Assembly: GCF_018325905.1 (NCBI RefSeq)
Contig: NZ_AP021901.1
Coordinates: forward strand, 4,154,001-4,218,000
Direction: 5' to 3'
Source: Pseudomonas sp. St316
GTDB taxonomy: Bacteria > Pseudomonadota > Gammaproteobacteria > Pseudomonadales > Pseudomonadaceae
Length of the DNA: 64,000 nt
Below are positions 18,545-27,507 of the stretch, piece by piece. Each line of letters opens with the position of its first letter. The stretch's first letter is position 1. A model generated the notes under the pieces. It saw only the letters and a program-made list of their open reading frames with translations. It did no database searches and was not told the origin of the DNA. The translations under genes and the position numbers were made by a program.

Positions 18545-19495
18545 ATGCCTGACAACCGCGCTGCTTTGTTCGAGCACCGACCAGCCGACCTTGAAGTCAT
18601 CCTTCCTGAACCCGATCAGAGCTTTCGATGGTACGAGCACGACTATCCATACGCCCTCGCCCGCTGGAACCACCATCCGGAATATGAAATCCACCTGATT
18701 CGACAAGGAAGTGGCAAGCTTTTGGCTGGGGATTACATCGGGCCCTTCACCGCAGGACATGTCGCACTTATTGGCCCAGGTCTCCCCCATGATTGGATGG
18801 GAGATATCGCGCCGGGAGAACTGCTCGTGGGCCGCGACGTAGTTCTGCAGTTTGATGGCGCTGCCCTGCTCGACCTCCGAGGCTCATTGCCTGAGCTATC
18901 GGAGCTGAAAACGCTGTTTGAGCTGGCACAACGTGGGATCGAGTTTACTGGGGGGACGGCCATCGAAGCCGCTTTGCTGCTTGAGGGAATCGGCGAGGCG
19001 ACGGGGCTTCAGCGCCTGATCATGTTCCTGCAACTGATAGGCACTCTTGCAAGGGCGCCAAAGCGAGAAACTCGGGTATTGGCCAGCGCCTGCTACTCGC
19101 CTTCATTGAACGAACGCAGCTCGGAGCGAATTAATCAGGCATTCGACTACTTGATCAATGAGCTCACATCCGACGTCCGGCTATCTGTCATCGCCGAGCG
19201 AGTTGGGATGAGCGAGGCAGGTTTTTCACGCTTTTTCAAACGAATCACTGGCCACGGATTCATGGACCTGATGCGCAAGCTGCGCATCCAGCGTGCATGT
19301 CGGCTACTCGTCCAGACACAGCTCTCGGTCGCCGAAATCTGCTTCGAGGTTGGCTACGAAAACGTCTCCAATTTCAATCGCCACTTCCGTCATGAAATGC
19401 ATCAGACCCCGAGCGACTACCGGCGTACCACTGCCGTGAAGCTCTTCAACCGAGACAGTCTTCACCCATCACTACCGATCACGCAGGTGCGGTGA
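18545..19495 (+). CDS. mtlR: AraC-family transcriptional activator of the mtl operon
   Basis: 316-residue regulator. The N-terminal half is a cupin-like sugar-sensing domain (YEIHLIRQGSGKLLAGDYIG, about residues 40-60). The C-terminal 100 residues hold two helix-turn-helix motifs (LSVIAERVGMSEAGFSRFFK; SVAEICFEVGYENVSNFNRH) and the ending TPSDYRR, as in AraC/XylS proteins. I chose 18545 over 18497 because of the upstream GGGG site. It diverges from mtlE and resembles MtlR of P. fluorescens, which activates mtl genes in response to mannitol, sorbitol or arabitol. Confidence 0.88.
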   Translation: MPDNRAALFEHRPADLEVILPEPDQSFRWYEHDYPYALARWNHHPEYEIHLIRQGSGKLLAGDYIGPFTAGHVALIGPGLPHDWMGDIAPGELLVGRDVVLQFDGAALLDLRGSLPELSELKTLFELAQRGIEFTGGTAIEAALLLEGIGEATGLQRLIMFLQLIGTLARAPKRETRVLASACYSPSLNERSSERINQAFDYLINELTSDVRLSVIAERVGMSEAGFSRFFKRITGHGFMDLMRKLRIQRACRLLVQTQLSVAEICFEVGYENVSNFNRHFRHEMHQTPSDYRRTTAVKLFNRDSLHPSLPITQVR

Positions 19496-19550
19496 GACCG
19501 CGCCTATCGATGTGACGCACGATAGTGTCCCCAGCCCGATACAAGAGAGA

Positions 19551-20471
19551 ATGAATATGCAATTGCCGAGCGTTGTTGTGTTTGGTGAAGCACTGACCGA
19601 CGTGGTTCAACACTCGCCCGGACGGTGGCAGGGCTATCCAGGTGGCGCGCCCTGGAACGTGGCCCGCGCAATGAGCCGCCTCGGCGTGCCCACCGCATTC
19701 GCCGGCTCGATCAGTACCGACTCATTGGGCGATGAGCTCGCCCAGCAATCGAAGGCTGCCGGTCTGGACATGAGATTCCTCCAGAGAGTCGACGCTGACC
19801 CTCTGGTAGCGATCGTGCCCTCCAGCCACCCTCCCCGGTATTTCTTTGCGGGCGAGGCCGATCTACTTTTTGATGTGGACCAACTCCCGGCAGGTTGGTT
19901 GGATGCGGTTCGACTCTGTCACTTCAGTTGTATCAGCCTTGCCCGTCAGCCATTGGGGGACAGGCTTGTTGAGGTGGCCAGGAGGGTGAAGGAAGAAGAC
20001 AAGCTGATTAGCTATGACCCGAACTGGCGCAACCTGATGGACACCCGCTACCGCGAGCTGACTTTCCCGGCCATGGTGGAGCTTGCAGACATCATCAAGC
20101 TCTCGGATGAGGATCTTCGCCAGATATACCCTGGATTGAACGAAGAACAGGCGCTTCAAACGTTGCGGACGATGAATGCTAGTGCGCAGATTCTTTTCAC
20201 CCGTGGAGCGAAAGGTATGGCGTTGTATGCTGCCGACGTGAAGTTTGAACAGCCCGCGATCGCCGTTGAGGTCGCTGATACAGTGGGTGCCGGCGATTCG
20301 AGTATGGCCGGCTGGCTCGCCTCGACGTTGTTAGGCATCCAAGAGCCCCATGCACGACTGGAGTTCTCCGCTGCTTGTGCGTCGGTGTCTTGCTCGCATG
20401 CCGGGGCTTACGCGCCTAGTCGTGAAGAGGTGGAGGATTTGCTATCAAAACGCATGCAACATCAGCGCTGA
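19551..20471 (+). CDS. mtlZ: Fructokinase (PfkB family carbohydrate kinase)
   Basis: 306-residue PfkB-family kinase that would phosphorylate fructose made by the polyol dehydrogenase. It shows the GYPGGAPWNVARAMSRLG substrate-site motif near residue 25 and the ATP/catalytic motif DTVGAGDSSMAG near residue 245, with the catalytic Asp intact. Starts at 19551 or 19557 after an AAGAGAGA site. It follows mtlR on the same strand. The assignment as mtlZ rests on context; other sugar kinases of the family look alike. Confidence 0.85.
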   Translation: MNMQLPSVVVFGEALTDVVQHSPGRWQGYPGGAPWNVARAMSRLGVPTAFAGSISTDSLGDELAQQSKAAGLDMRFLQRVDADPLVAIVPSSHPPRYFFAGEADLLFDVDQLPAGWLDAVRLCHFSCISLARQPLGDRLVEVARRVKEEDKLISYDPNWRNLMDTRYRELTFPAMVELADIIKLSDEDLRQIYPGLNEEQALQTLRTMNASAQILFTRGAKGMALYAADVKFEQPAIAVEVADTVGAGDSSMAGWLASTLLGIQEPHARLEFSAACASVSCSHAGAYAPSREEVEDLLSKRMQHQR

Positions 20472-20677
20472 AGTTCGCATTGCGTACCGCCATTTGTCAG
20501 GAAGGCGGGACTCAAGAAGCACTGGATGGACTTTAGATCCCGGATGACGACTACCCCCCTGCACGGGGCGTTTAATCCAAAATCATTCGAAGCGCACTGT
20601 TCGTGCCAGGCAGCCGTGCAGAGCGTTTTGCCAGGGCTGTTGCTTCTAAGCGGCCACCTGTTTCGCCCAATGCTTGT

Positions 20678-21595
20678 TCAGATCACCACTGAGCGCTCCC
20701 ACCACTCCAGAAATACCTGCAAAGCCGCCTCGTTAGTGCTGGCTTGATTAACCGCCATGTAATAACCACGCGCGGTTCTGTGTTCCAATGCCAGCGGCTG
20801 CACCAATTGACCACTGTTCAGATACGTCTTGAGCATACCGATGCATGCCAGCCCTATGCCGCGTCCATCCAGGGTCGCCTGAATCTGCTGCGCGTAGTTA
20901 TTGTAGGCCATGCGCGAGGGCGGCAACGGGCCTTCATAGCCCATCTGGTTGAGCCAGGTGGACCAGTCCACCACTGGCCAGTTGAAGCCGCGCCAGTGTT
21001 CGTGGTCCAAGTGCAACAAACGCTCCCCCACCAGTTGCTGCAAGTTTTTGATCTGGCGCCCAGCGAGGTAGCCAGGGCTACACAGCGGCACCATATTTTC
21101 ATCGAATAGGCGGGTCATACGAATATGCTGCGACTGTCCCTCATCGCCGCAGGTGAAGGCCACGTCAATTTGCTCCTCGCGTAAATCCACCTCCCGGTCC
21201 AGCGCCAGCAACCGGATCGCCACCTCAGGGTGCTCGGCCTGAAAGGCCTCCAAGTGGGGCATCAGCCAATAGGTCGATAAGCCAATGGTGGCCGTGATCG
21301 TCAATGCCTCCTGCGTGCCGCTGCGGATATCACTGGCTGCCTGGGCAATGCGCTCCATTCCTTGATCCACCGCTGCATACAGACGCCTCCCAGAAGGGGT
21401 AAGGCTGACCCGACGGTGTTCACGCACGAATAGCTCGTGACCGAGAAACTCTTCTACGAGCCGAATTTGCCGGCTGACGGCCGCCTGAGTAATACATATT
21501 TCATGGGCCGCCGCAGTAAAACTCAGCAGCCGCGCGGCGGCTTCGAACACCACAAGACCGTTGAGAGGAGGAAGGCGCCGCCGAAGCTTTTCCAT
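20678..21595 (-). CDS. LysR-family regulator (GcvA-like)
   Basis: 305-residue regulator of the GcvA/AmpR branch: PPLNGLVVFEAAARLLSFTAAA near the N-terminus, helix-turn-helix to about residue 65, then the effector domain with DVAFTCGDE. It diverges from the binding-protein gene at 21764, leaving about 170 bases for both promoters, so it probably controls the binding protein, HAD hydrolase and FAD oxidoreductase genes downstream. Confidence 0.9.
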   Translation of the reverse strand: MEKLRRRLPPLNGLVVFEAAARLLSFTAAAHEICITQAAVSRQIRLVEEFLGHELFVREHRRVSLTPSGRRLYAAVDQGMERIAQAASDIRSGTQEALTITATIGLSTYWLMPHLEAFQAEHPEVAIRLLALDREVDLREEQIDVAFTCGDEGQSQHIRMTRLFDENMVPLCSPGYLAGRQIKNLQQLVGERLLHLDHEHWRGFNWPVVDWSTWLNQMGYEGPLPPSRMAYNNYAQQIQATLDGRGIGLACIGMLKTYLNSGQLVQPLALEHRTARGYYMAVNQASTNEAALQVFLEWWERSVVI

Positions 21596-21763
21596 TACAA
21601 AAAGTTATCCAAAGGTCGTGAATTAGTTGTTTGTTCTGCCCGCAGAATCATGGCCATATGGCAACCAGGCCGGCGTATACGACCGTCCATGTCTGCGATA
21701 ACCAGTATTGATCTGCCTCTATTCCATTACCTAAGCTTTATCGTAATTTCAGGAGAGACGCAA

Positions 21764-22627
21764 ATGCGCTTGGTGCACACATTCAAGGTTCTGATGGGAG
21801 GCTTGGCGCTTTCCCTTTTGCAGGTACTGCCGGTCTCCGCCGAGCAGGCACCGATCCGTATCGGCTGGATCAACTGGGCAGATGCAGAAATCACTGCAAA
21901 ACTGGCCGCCAAGGCGATCGAAGACGTGACTGGCCATCCGGTCAAACTCGTCATGGCCGACCTGGGCATCCAATTCCAGGCATTAGCCAACAAGAGCGTC
22001 GACTTCATTCCAATGGTCTGGCTGCCAGGGGCGCACAAAACCTTCTGGGACAAGTACAGCTCTCAAGTTGAAGACTTGGGGACCGTGTACGACGGCAAGA
22101 TTGGCTGGGCGATTCCAGACAGCATTCCGGCCAGTGAGGTGTCCAGTATTGAAGACCTGAACAAGCCGGGCATTGCGGCGAAATTCGGCAATCGAATCCT
22201 GTCGGCAGGAGCGGGAAATGGGCAATACAAACTGTCCGAAAAAGCCATCGCCGAATATGGCCTCAAAGACTACAAGCTGGTTGCTTCCTCCGAAGCAGGC
22301 ATGCTCTCGGAATTAGCGCGGGATCAGTCCCGTGACAAATGGTCGATCATCAACGCCTGGAACCCGCACTGGATGTTTGCTAAATGGAAATTGCGCTATC
22401 TCGTCGACTCGAAGAACATCTTCGGCGGCACTGAGCATATCCATGTGGTTTCCCGCCTGGGCTTCAAGGCGGACGAGCCGAAGATCGCCACCTTCCTCGA
22501 GCATTACACGTTGCCTTTGAACGATCTGGAAACCATGCAGATGCAAGCCAAGGATAGTTCGGTCGATGAAGTAGTGAACGCTTACTACTTGAAGAACCGC
22601 GCACGCTTCGCTGCCATGTTCCAGTGA
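21764..22627 (+). CDS. Glycine-betaine/proline-type ABC substrate-binding protein
   Basis: 287-residue periplasmic protein of the OpuAC family. AGGAGAG precedes the ATG; a signal peptide ends around residue 27 (LPVSAEQ). Segments IRIGWINWADAEITAKLAAK, NKSVDFIPMVWLPGAHKTFW and IINAWNPHWMFAKWKLRYL match quaternary-ammonium binding proteins, with aromatic residues able to form the ligand box. No permease or ATPase gene is adjacent, so it must work with a remote importer. First gene downstream of the divergent LysR. Confidence 0.85.
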   Translation: MRLVHTFKVLMGGLALSLLQVLPVSAEQAPIRIGWINWADAEITAKLAAKAIEDVTGHPVKLVMADLGIQFQALANKSVDFIPMVWLPGAHKTFWDKYSSQVEDLGTVYDGKIGWAIPDSIPASEVSSIEDLNKPGIAAKFGNRILSAGAGNGQYKLSEKAIAEYGLKDYKLVASSEAGMLSELARDQSRDKWSIINAWNPHWMFAKWKLRYLVDSKNIFGGTEHIHVVSRLGFKADEPKIATFLEHYTLPLNDLETMQMQAKDSSVDEVVNAYYLKNRARFAAMFQ

Positions 22628-22775
22628 CCTGACATTTGCGTCCAGTTTCAAACGCTGCGTTTTATCCCACTACCTGAACCTGATCCACCGCATGCGGCAA
22701 CCCGCCTGTGCGCAGATGTGTGCCCGTCATTTGCTGAATTGCCATTTAACTAATAAAACACCCTGGAGAACCGCA

Positions 22776-23519
22776 ATGAAACTGACTGATTTCAAAGTCC
22801 TGACCTTTGACGTAGTAGGCACCCTGATCAATTTCGAAGCCGGCATCTTGGCGGCCGTACGCAGTATCGGCGGACCTGAAACCTATAACGTTTCTGACGA
22901 CGCCATTTTCGACGCTTACAAAACCGCAGATGACGTGTACCGCGGCGACATGCGTGCTCCCAATCGATTCATGTACACCATGAGCGATATTTATCAAAAG
23001 TTCGCAGCCGAATTGGGACTGATCAGCGATAAGGCCGCCGGCGATCGCTTTCAGGCTTCAGTGGTCTCCTGGCCAGCCTTTGCCGATTCCGTGGATGCCC
23101 TGGCTCGCCTGCGCAAGCATTTCCGTCTAGTCGCCATGACCAACGTCGATCGCACTTCCTTCTCCGCTTACCAATTCACCTTGGGCTATCCGTTCCATGA
23201 CTCGCTCACCAGCGAAGAAACCGGCGTACATAAGCCCGACCCACTGTATTTCGCTTACAACCAAGGACGTCAGTCAGCTTCAGGTTTCCAGAAATGTGAC
23301 ATTTTGCATGTCGCTCAGAGCCAGTATCACGACATCGGTGTGGCGCACGAGGCGGGCTATACCACTTGCTGGATCGAACGTCGTCACGACATCCCGGGCT
23401 ATGGCGCCACGCCCGTGCCTGAAAAGGTCACTCAACCCGACTTCCACTTCCACTCAATGAAAGAGCTGGCTGACGCAGTGGAAGCCGAGTTGAGCAACCC
23501 AGCCGTGAAATATTCCTGA
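22776..23519 (+). CDS. HAD-superfamily hydrolase (haloacid dehalogenase type II-like)
   Basis: 247-residue HAD hydrolase. The nucleophile Asp is in FDVVGTL (residues 10-16), followed by MTNVD (motif II), HKPDPLYF (motif III Lys) and the acidic motif in YHDIGVA. Family dehalogenases carry a conserved Asn before that last Asp (SSNxWD); here it is changed (AQSQYHD), so activity on halo-acids is uncertain. A TGGAGAA site precedes the ATG. It lies between the binding protein and the FAD oxidoreductase and may process an intermediate of the same pathway. Confidence 0.8.
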   Translation: MKLTDFKVLTFDVVGTLINFEAGILAAVRSIGGPETYNVSDDAIFDAYKTADDVYRGDMRAPNRFMYTMSDIYQKFAAELGLISDKAAGDRFQASVVSWPAFADSVDALARLRKHFRLVAMTNVDRTSFSAYQFTLGYPFHDSLTSEETGVHKPDPLYFAYNQGRQSASGFQKCDILHVAQSQYHDIGVAHEAGYTTCWIERRHDIPGYGATPVPEKVTQPDFHFHSMKELADAVEAELSNPAVKYS

Positions 23520-23530
23520 GGAAGCGAACC

Positions 23531-24831
23531 ATGGCCGTCAGTCCTTTTGCAGCCGATATTGCTTCACTGTGGCAATCCACGGCCGTTGACGCTCCGTCAT
23601 TTCCAGCGCTGGAAGGTGATCGAAGCTATGACGTGGTCGTGGTGGGGGAGGCTATACCGGGTTGTCCACGGCACATTATTTGGCGAAAAAAGGGCTGGCA
23701 ACAGTGGTGCTGGAAGCCAGTCGCATCGGCTGGGGGGCGAGCGGTCGAAATGGTGGCGTGGTGTCGGCCAAGTATCGTATCTCGCTGAGCAAGGTGGCGG
23801 CGCGATACGGACTGGAGATGGCTCAGACTATGCGTCGTCTATCCCTTGAGTCGGTGGAACACCTTGAGGAGCTGGTGGCGGTTTATTCGCTGGAAGCGGC
23901 GCAATATCGGCGCAGCGGCAGCCTGCATTGTGCGCACAACGAAGCCACGCTGGACTACTGTGTGCGGGAGGCGCAGTGGTTGCATGAGTATTTGGGGGAT
24001 AGCTCCTTCGAAGTGCTCTGCGCCGGTCAGATGCAGGAGGAAACCGGCTCTGGCGATTTTGTCGGCGGCGTCCTCGACAGAGGTGGAGGCTTGTTACACC
24101 CATTGAACTTCGTCCGGGGGTTGGCCGACGGTGTGAGCGCGGCGGGAGTCAGTATTCATGAGGGCGCGCCCGTCATGGGCATTCGGCGGATGGGGACGGG
24201 CGTCAGGGTGGAGACACCTACTGGCACTGTCCGTGCCAAGCAAGTCGTGTTGGCTACTAACGGTTACTCGAGCCTAACGCCAGCTACTGCGCCTGTGCGC
24301 AAATCGGTTGTGCCTTTTCGTTCGGCGATGCTGGCCACCGAGCCTCTCACCGGCCCGCAGCTGGAGTTGTTGCGCCACGGCCGCAGCTACACCGAAACGC
24401 GGCGGATGATGCGCTGGTTTCGGATGGTCGAGGACCGTCTGTTGTACGGCGGTCGCGGTGCGTTCGGCACGGATGACTCCGAGGCGGCTTTCAATGCCTT
24501 GCACGAAGCGATGGTCAAGCAGTTTCCCCTACTCGCCCGTGCGACCATCACCCATCGTTGGTCGGGGCTGGTGGCGCTCACAATTGACAGTGTGCCGCAC
24601 GTCGGACGGATTGATGACCGCGTGGTCTATGCCATGGGTTACAACGGCATGGGAGTGGCCATGTCCTCATACATCGGTAAGCATGTCGCAGATGTCATCG
24701 TTGGGCGGAAGCCAGAATTGGGGTTGATGTGGGCGGACAAAGTACGCCGTATACCTTTTTATTCGCTGCGAGTACCCGTGGTTCGAATGGTCGCCGGTTG
24801 GTATCAGTTTTTGGACGCCATCGGACGCTGA
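23531..24831 (+). pseudogene. FAD-dependent oxidoreductase (DAO family) with a one-base frameshift
   Basis: Relative of gamma-glutamylputrescine oxidase/D-amino-acid dehydrogenase proteins, about 430 residues if intact. Translation from 23531 (GAGGAAG site) gives the family N-terminus up to YDVVVVG; the rest, from STAHYLAKKGLATVVLEA onward, is in another frame (open from 23662 to 24831). Adding one G to the five-base G run at 23644-23648 restores the FAD motif GGGYTGLSTA. The remainder is complete: SGRNGGVVSAKYRISL, and the C-terminal YAMGYNGMGVAMS. It is either a fresh pseudogene or a base-calling error. Confidence 0.8.
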
Positions 24832-24899
24832 ACGTATCCCGAAAGAAATGACAGTCCCAGGCCGCTACACAGCCTCGGTCCGGAAGGAGTGATACTGCC

Positions 24900-25190
24900 A
24901 TGCTGTTGGAGAATGAAATTCAATGCTTGAAACTAGGCCGGGAATTATCGACCAAACTATCGAAGTGCCGGGATGACCCTCTCGCCATGTGGCTGGCCAG
25001 TTACATTCGCAGGTTAATGTGCGAATTATTGGAAGCTGAAGATCCGAGCCAGCTGGCGCGAGCAAGTAGCGCCTGCATGGACGCCATATTGAAGCTCTGG
25101 GAGCACCGCGGGTTGCTGCCCTGCGCGAATCAACGTCGTCCTGCGGACGGTGTCGCGAGCCAGAGTTTTAAAGCGAAGTCAGACAAATGA
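24900..25190 (+). CDS. Small helical protein of unknown function
   Basis: 96-residue reading frame with a strong AAGGAGTG ribosome site nine bases before the ATG. Composition is mostly alpha-helical: DPLAMWLASYIRRLMCELLEA followed by ACMDAILKLWEHRGLLPC. The pattern DPL-x-W-x-x-YI-x-x-LM is familiar from short accessory proteins, but I cannot name a family with certainty. It stands alone downstream of the FAD oxidoreductase; the C-terminal tail (after CANQRR) looks poorly conserved and may be a read-through into non-coding DNA. Confidence 0.5.
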   Translation: MLLENEIQCLKLGRELSTKLSKCRDDPLAMWLASYIRRLMCELLEAEDPSQLARASSACMDAILKLWEHRGLLPCANQRRPADGVASQSFKAKSDK

Positions 25191-25777
25191 ATACATAGAT
25201 AATCTCGCCATTGACCGCTCTAGGACTTGGCAAAAGTCCTTTGGCGCTTAAGATTTTCTCAAAGAGCCCAGTGAGCATGTGCTCTCTGGTCACGCCACGT
25301 CGTAGCGTCGTGTAATGCTCAAGTTGATTAAGTGGGGGAACGTAAGGCATTCGGTCGGTCAGGACCAAGGCCAGGACTGTTCCGTGCGGGAAAAACCCGA
25401 AGGTTAAAAGCAGTGTACCGGCCCCCAACTGCCAAACCGCTATCCGTCAGATCTCTTTGCTTACTCCGTCTGTCGACGTCAAAAGCCGCCATTCTTTAAA
25501 AGCTGACATCGCCAAAATTGATTCTCAGCAAGCAGGTATCCGCTGACGTTAAAACTGAAGTACATCGCAGCGATTGAAGCCATGAATGAGACCTACCAAT
25601 CTCACCGGCAACGCGATGATGTTATTGACGCCCAGCCATCAATACAGCTCATGGTTATATGCGATCACGCAGCTAGCTCTTCGTCACCCCTGCCGTAAAA
25701 TCACGCCACGGTTACGCAGCCCCCTGCCTCATCGTCAATAGGCTCCACGCCCATTCTGATAGAAGCCATAAGATTTT
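25191..25777. other. Intergenic region with a diverged copy of a 7.7 kb segment
   Basis: No convincing gene. A minus-strand frame at 25168-25428 is open but has no ribosome site and no recognisable family. Bases about 25505-25605 resemble 7655-7750 (shared run CGCAGCGATTGAAG plus flanking similarity, with scattered substitutions), so an old duplicated element or gene remnant is present. Confidence 0.35.
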
Positions 25778-26584
25778 TTGAATGACCTGAAAGCTCCCAT
25801 AGTCACGCAGCCCCCGGCCACAGCCATGACCGCACCAGGTCAGAACGAGGATTACAGTTCATACCCTCTGGAATTATTCGCTGCAACAAATGGAGCCCCA
25901 TTGATGCCCGATCCGATCAAGCTTGAATTTTCCGAAAAGTACGACGATAAGCACGCGCAGAGTTATTTACTCAAGCATCAGGACAATCTGGCCCGCCGTT
26001 TATCCCACAAACGCGACGAGCAATTGGCGCGTAGTGCGTTGGTCGCCGCTGGCGAGCCTGGCTTGGTGCTGGACTTGCCGTGTGGGGCCGGGCGTTTCTG
26101 GCCGTTACTGGCGCAAAAGCCTGGTCGCGTGATCATCGGCGCAGACAATTCTGAGTCGATGTTGAAGGTCGCAACCATCGCCCAACCGGCGGAGGTGGTG
26201 AAACGGGTTCGCCCGTTGCAGACCTCTGCCTTTGCTATCGATTTACCGGACAACGCGGTTGACAACATATTCTGCATGCGCTTGATGCACCACATCGGCG
26301 CCCCTGAGCACAGACTCGCGATACTGCGTGAGTTTCAACGCGTTACTCGCGACAGCGTAATTATCTCACTATGGGTGGACGGGAACTTCAAGGCTTGGAA
26401 ACGCAAGCGTACCGAAGTGCGTCGTCGCAACAAAGGAGAACAGGAAGGTTACCAAAATCGGTTCGTGTTACCGGCTACTACTGTCGAGGCAGAGTTTGAA
26501 CAAGTCGGTTTCCGTGTTCAGAAATCCCTGGACTTCATACCGTTCTACGCCATGTGGCGAGTGTATGTTTTGCGCAAAAAATAA
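25778..26584 (+). CDS. Class I SAM-dependent methyltransferase
   Basis: 268 residues from a TTG start at 25778; an ATG at 25904 has a better GGAG site and would give 226 residues. The SAM-binding motif VLDLPCGAGRFWPLL (about residues 97-111), the acidic ADNSESML motif and the post-motif FAIDLPDNAVDNIFCMRLMHHI identify the Rossmann methyltransferase fold (Methyltransf_11-like). Substrate unknown; no partner gene is adjacent. The N-terminal YPLELFAATNGAPLMPDPIK appears family-like, which is why I keep the longer form. Confidence 0.8.
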   Translation: MNDLKAPIVTQPPATAMTAPGQNEDYSSYPLELFAATNGAPLMPDPIKLEFSEKYDDKHAQSYLLKHQDNLARRLSHKRDEQLARSALVAAGEPGLVLDLPCGAGRFWPLLAQKPGRVIIGADNSESMLKVATIAQPAEVVKRVRPLQTSAFAIDLPDNAVDNIFCMRLMHHIGAPEHRLAILREFQRVTRDSVIISLWVDGNFKAWKRKRTEVRRRNKGEQEGYQNRFVLPATTVEAEFEQVGFRVQKSLDFIPFYAMWRVYVLRKK

Positions 26585-26630
26585 TAGGATGGCTATCGGC
26601 CGCTTATTCACTTGATGGTGTTTATAGTTT

Positions 26631-26830
26631 ACGCCCCCTCGAATCATAGGCCACATGATCAGCTCCGTGGATGGGCGCCTCGTGTCTTTCCGATGGACAT
26701 TTCTCCCCAACGGAGACAGTGAGCGAACGATTAGCAACCATTACGAGCGAATTGCCGCCAGCGTGGGCGAAGACGGTTTCATCATAGGTCGAAAGACCTG
26801 GGAAGGTAACGGCTGGATTACCGGACAGCG
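26631..26830 (+). pseudogene. Remnant of a RibD C-terminal-domain (dihydrofolate-reductase-like) gene
   Basis: The stretch reads PRIIGHMISSVDGRLVSFRW and then HYERIAASVGEDGFIIGRKTWEGN, which matches the start of RibD_C reductase proteins (HMxSSVDGR and the GRxT motif). There is no start codon before CAC-ATG in the expected place (an in-frame stop at 26625 and ACG where a start would fit). After about residue 55 the family resemblance ends although the frame stays open to 27002. I regard it as a truncated, decaying gene at the edge of the island. Confidence 0.5.
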
Positions 26831-27002
26831 CATAGAGGCCTCGGGGAGTCTGCTTCTCAGGCCCAACGGTAGAGGTGGAGATGGCAGGTGCCTGCCACTC
26901 TCCACTTGCGTGCAGGGACAACGAACGTATTCGTCAGCGCCTGGGCAAACGGTGGCTTACAGCGATAGTAGGTTAGGGGGCGCACCACATGTCTGCACGT
27001 AG

Positions 27003-27507
27003 GTCTGCGCAACACGTAGTTCGTATTATTGCTACGAGGATCTACGGCCCATACATTGGCAATTTATCTTTTTCGTGCATAGCAGCATTCTGCCCTACGA
27101 ACTTTTAAGAGTAATTCCGCCCAGCTATTATCTCCGCGCGAAGCCACAACCACCATGAAGCCAGGTTGCGCAACACTCATTCACCATCAACTAATGACCC
27201 AAAAGACTCGTCTGGACGCATTCAGAATGTGAGAACGTTACATAGGAGCCACGTAATTAGGCTTCTCAGCCACTTTCTTCCACATGTGAAAATAACACGA
27301 CGGTTCTGGATCATAGAGCTATCCAACAAATAGAAGTTAATAATAGCTAAAAGCTCTTCGTTAGATCTCCCCGGCCCAGACCAACATCAGGACGGAGGTT
27401 ATCAAGGGATCGATCTGAACCAGGAGACAGGCACCGCAAGGAAGCAAAGGCCAGTACAGGCGTCTAAAAAGGTACCTAGCGGTTGCACCCCGGATGAGGC
27501 CGCTAGC
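27003..27507. other. Gene-free A+T-richer stretch near the chromosome/ICE junction
   Basis: No gene, tRNA or obvious attachment core was seen. The ten-base string TGCGCAACAC occurs twice (27006-27015 and 27168-27177). The region lies between chromosomal-type genes and the first ICE genes, so the left attachment site may be here or slightly further on. Confidence 0.3.

Noticed and set aside
25168..25428. Minus-strand frame of 86 codons containing LNQLEHYTTLRRGVTREHML
   Set aside because: No ribosome site, no start with support, overlaps the small plus-strand gene, and no family recognised; may be a gene relic.
26622..26921. Minus-strand frame opposite the RibD-like remnant
   Set aside because: The plus-strand frame carries recognisable RibD_C motifs; the opposite frame is its shadow.
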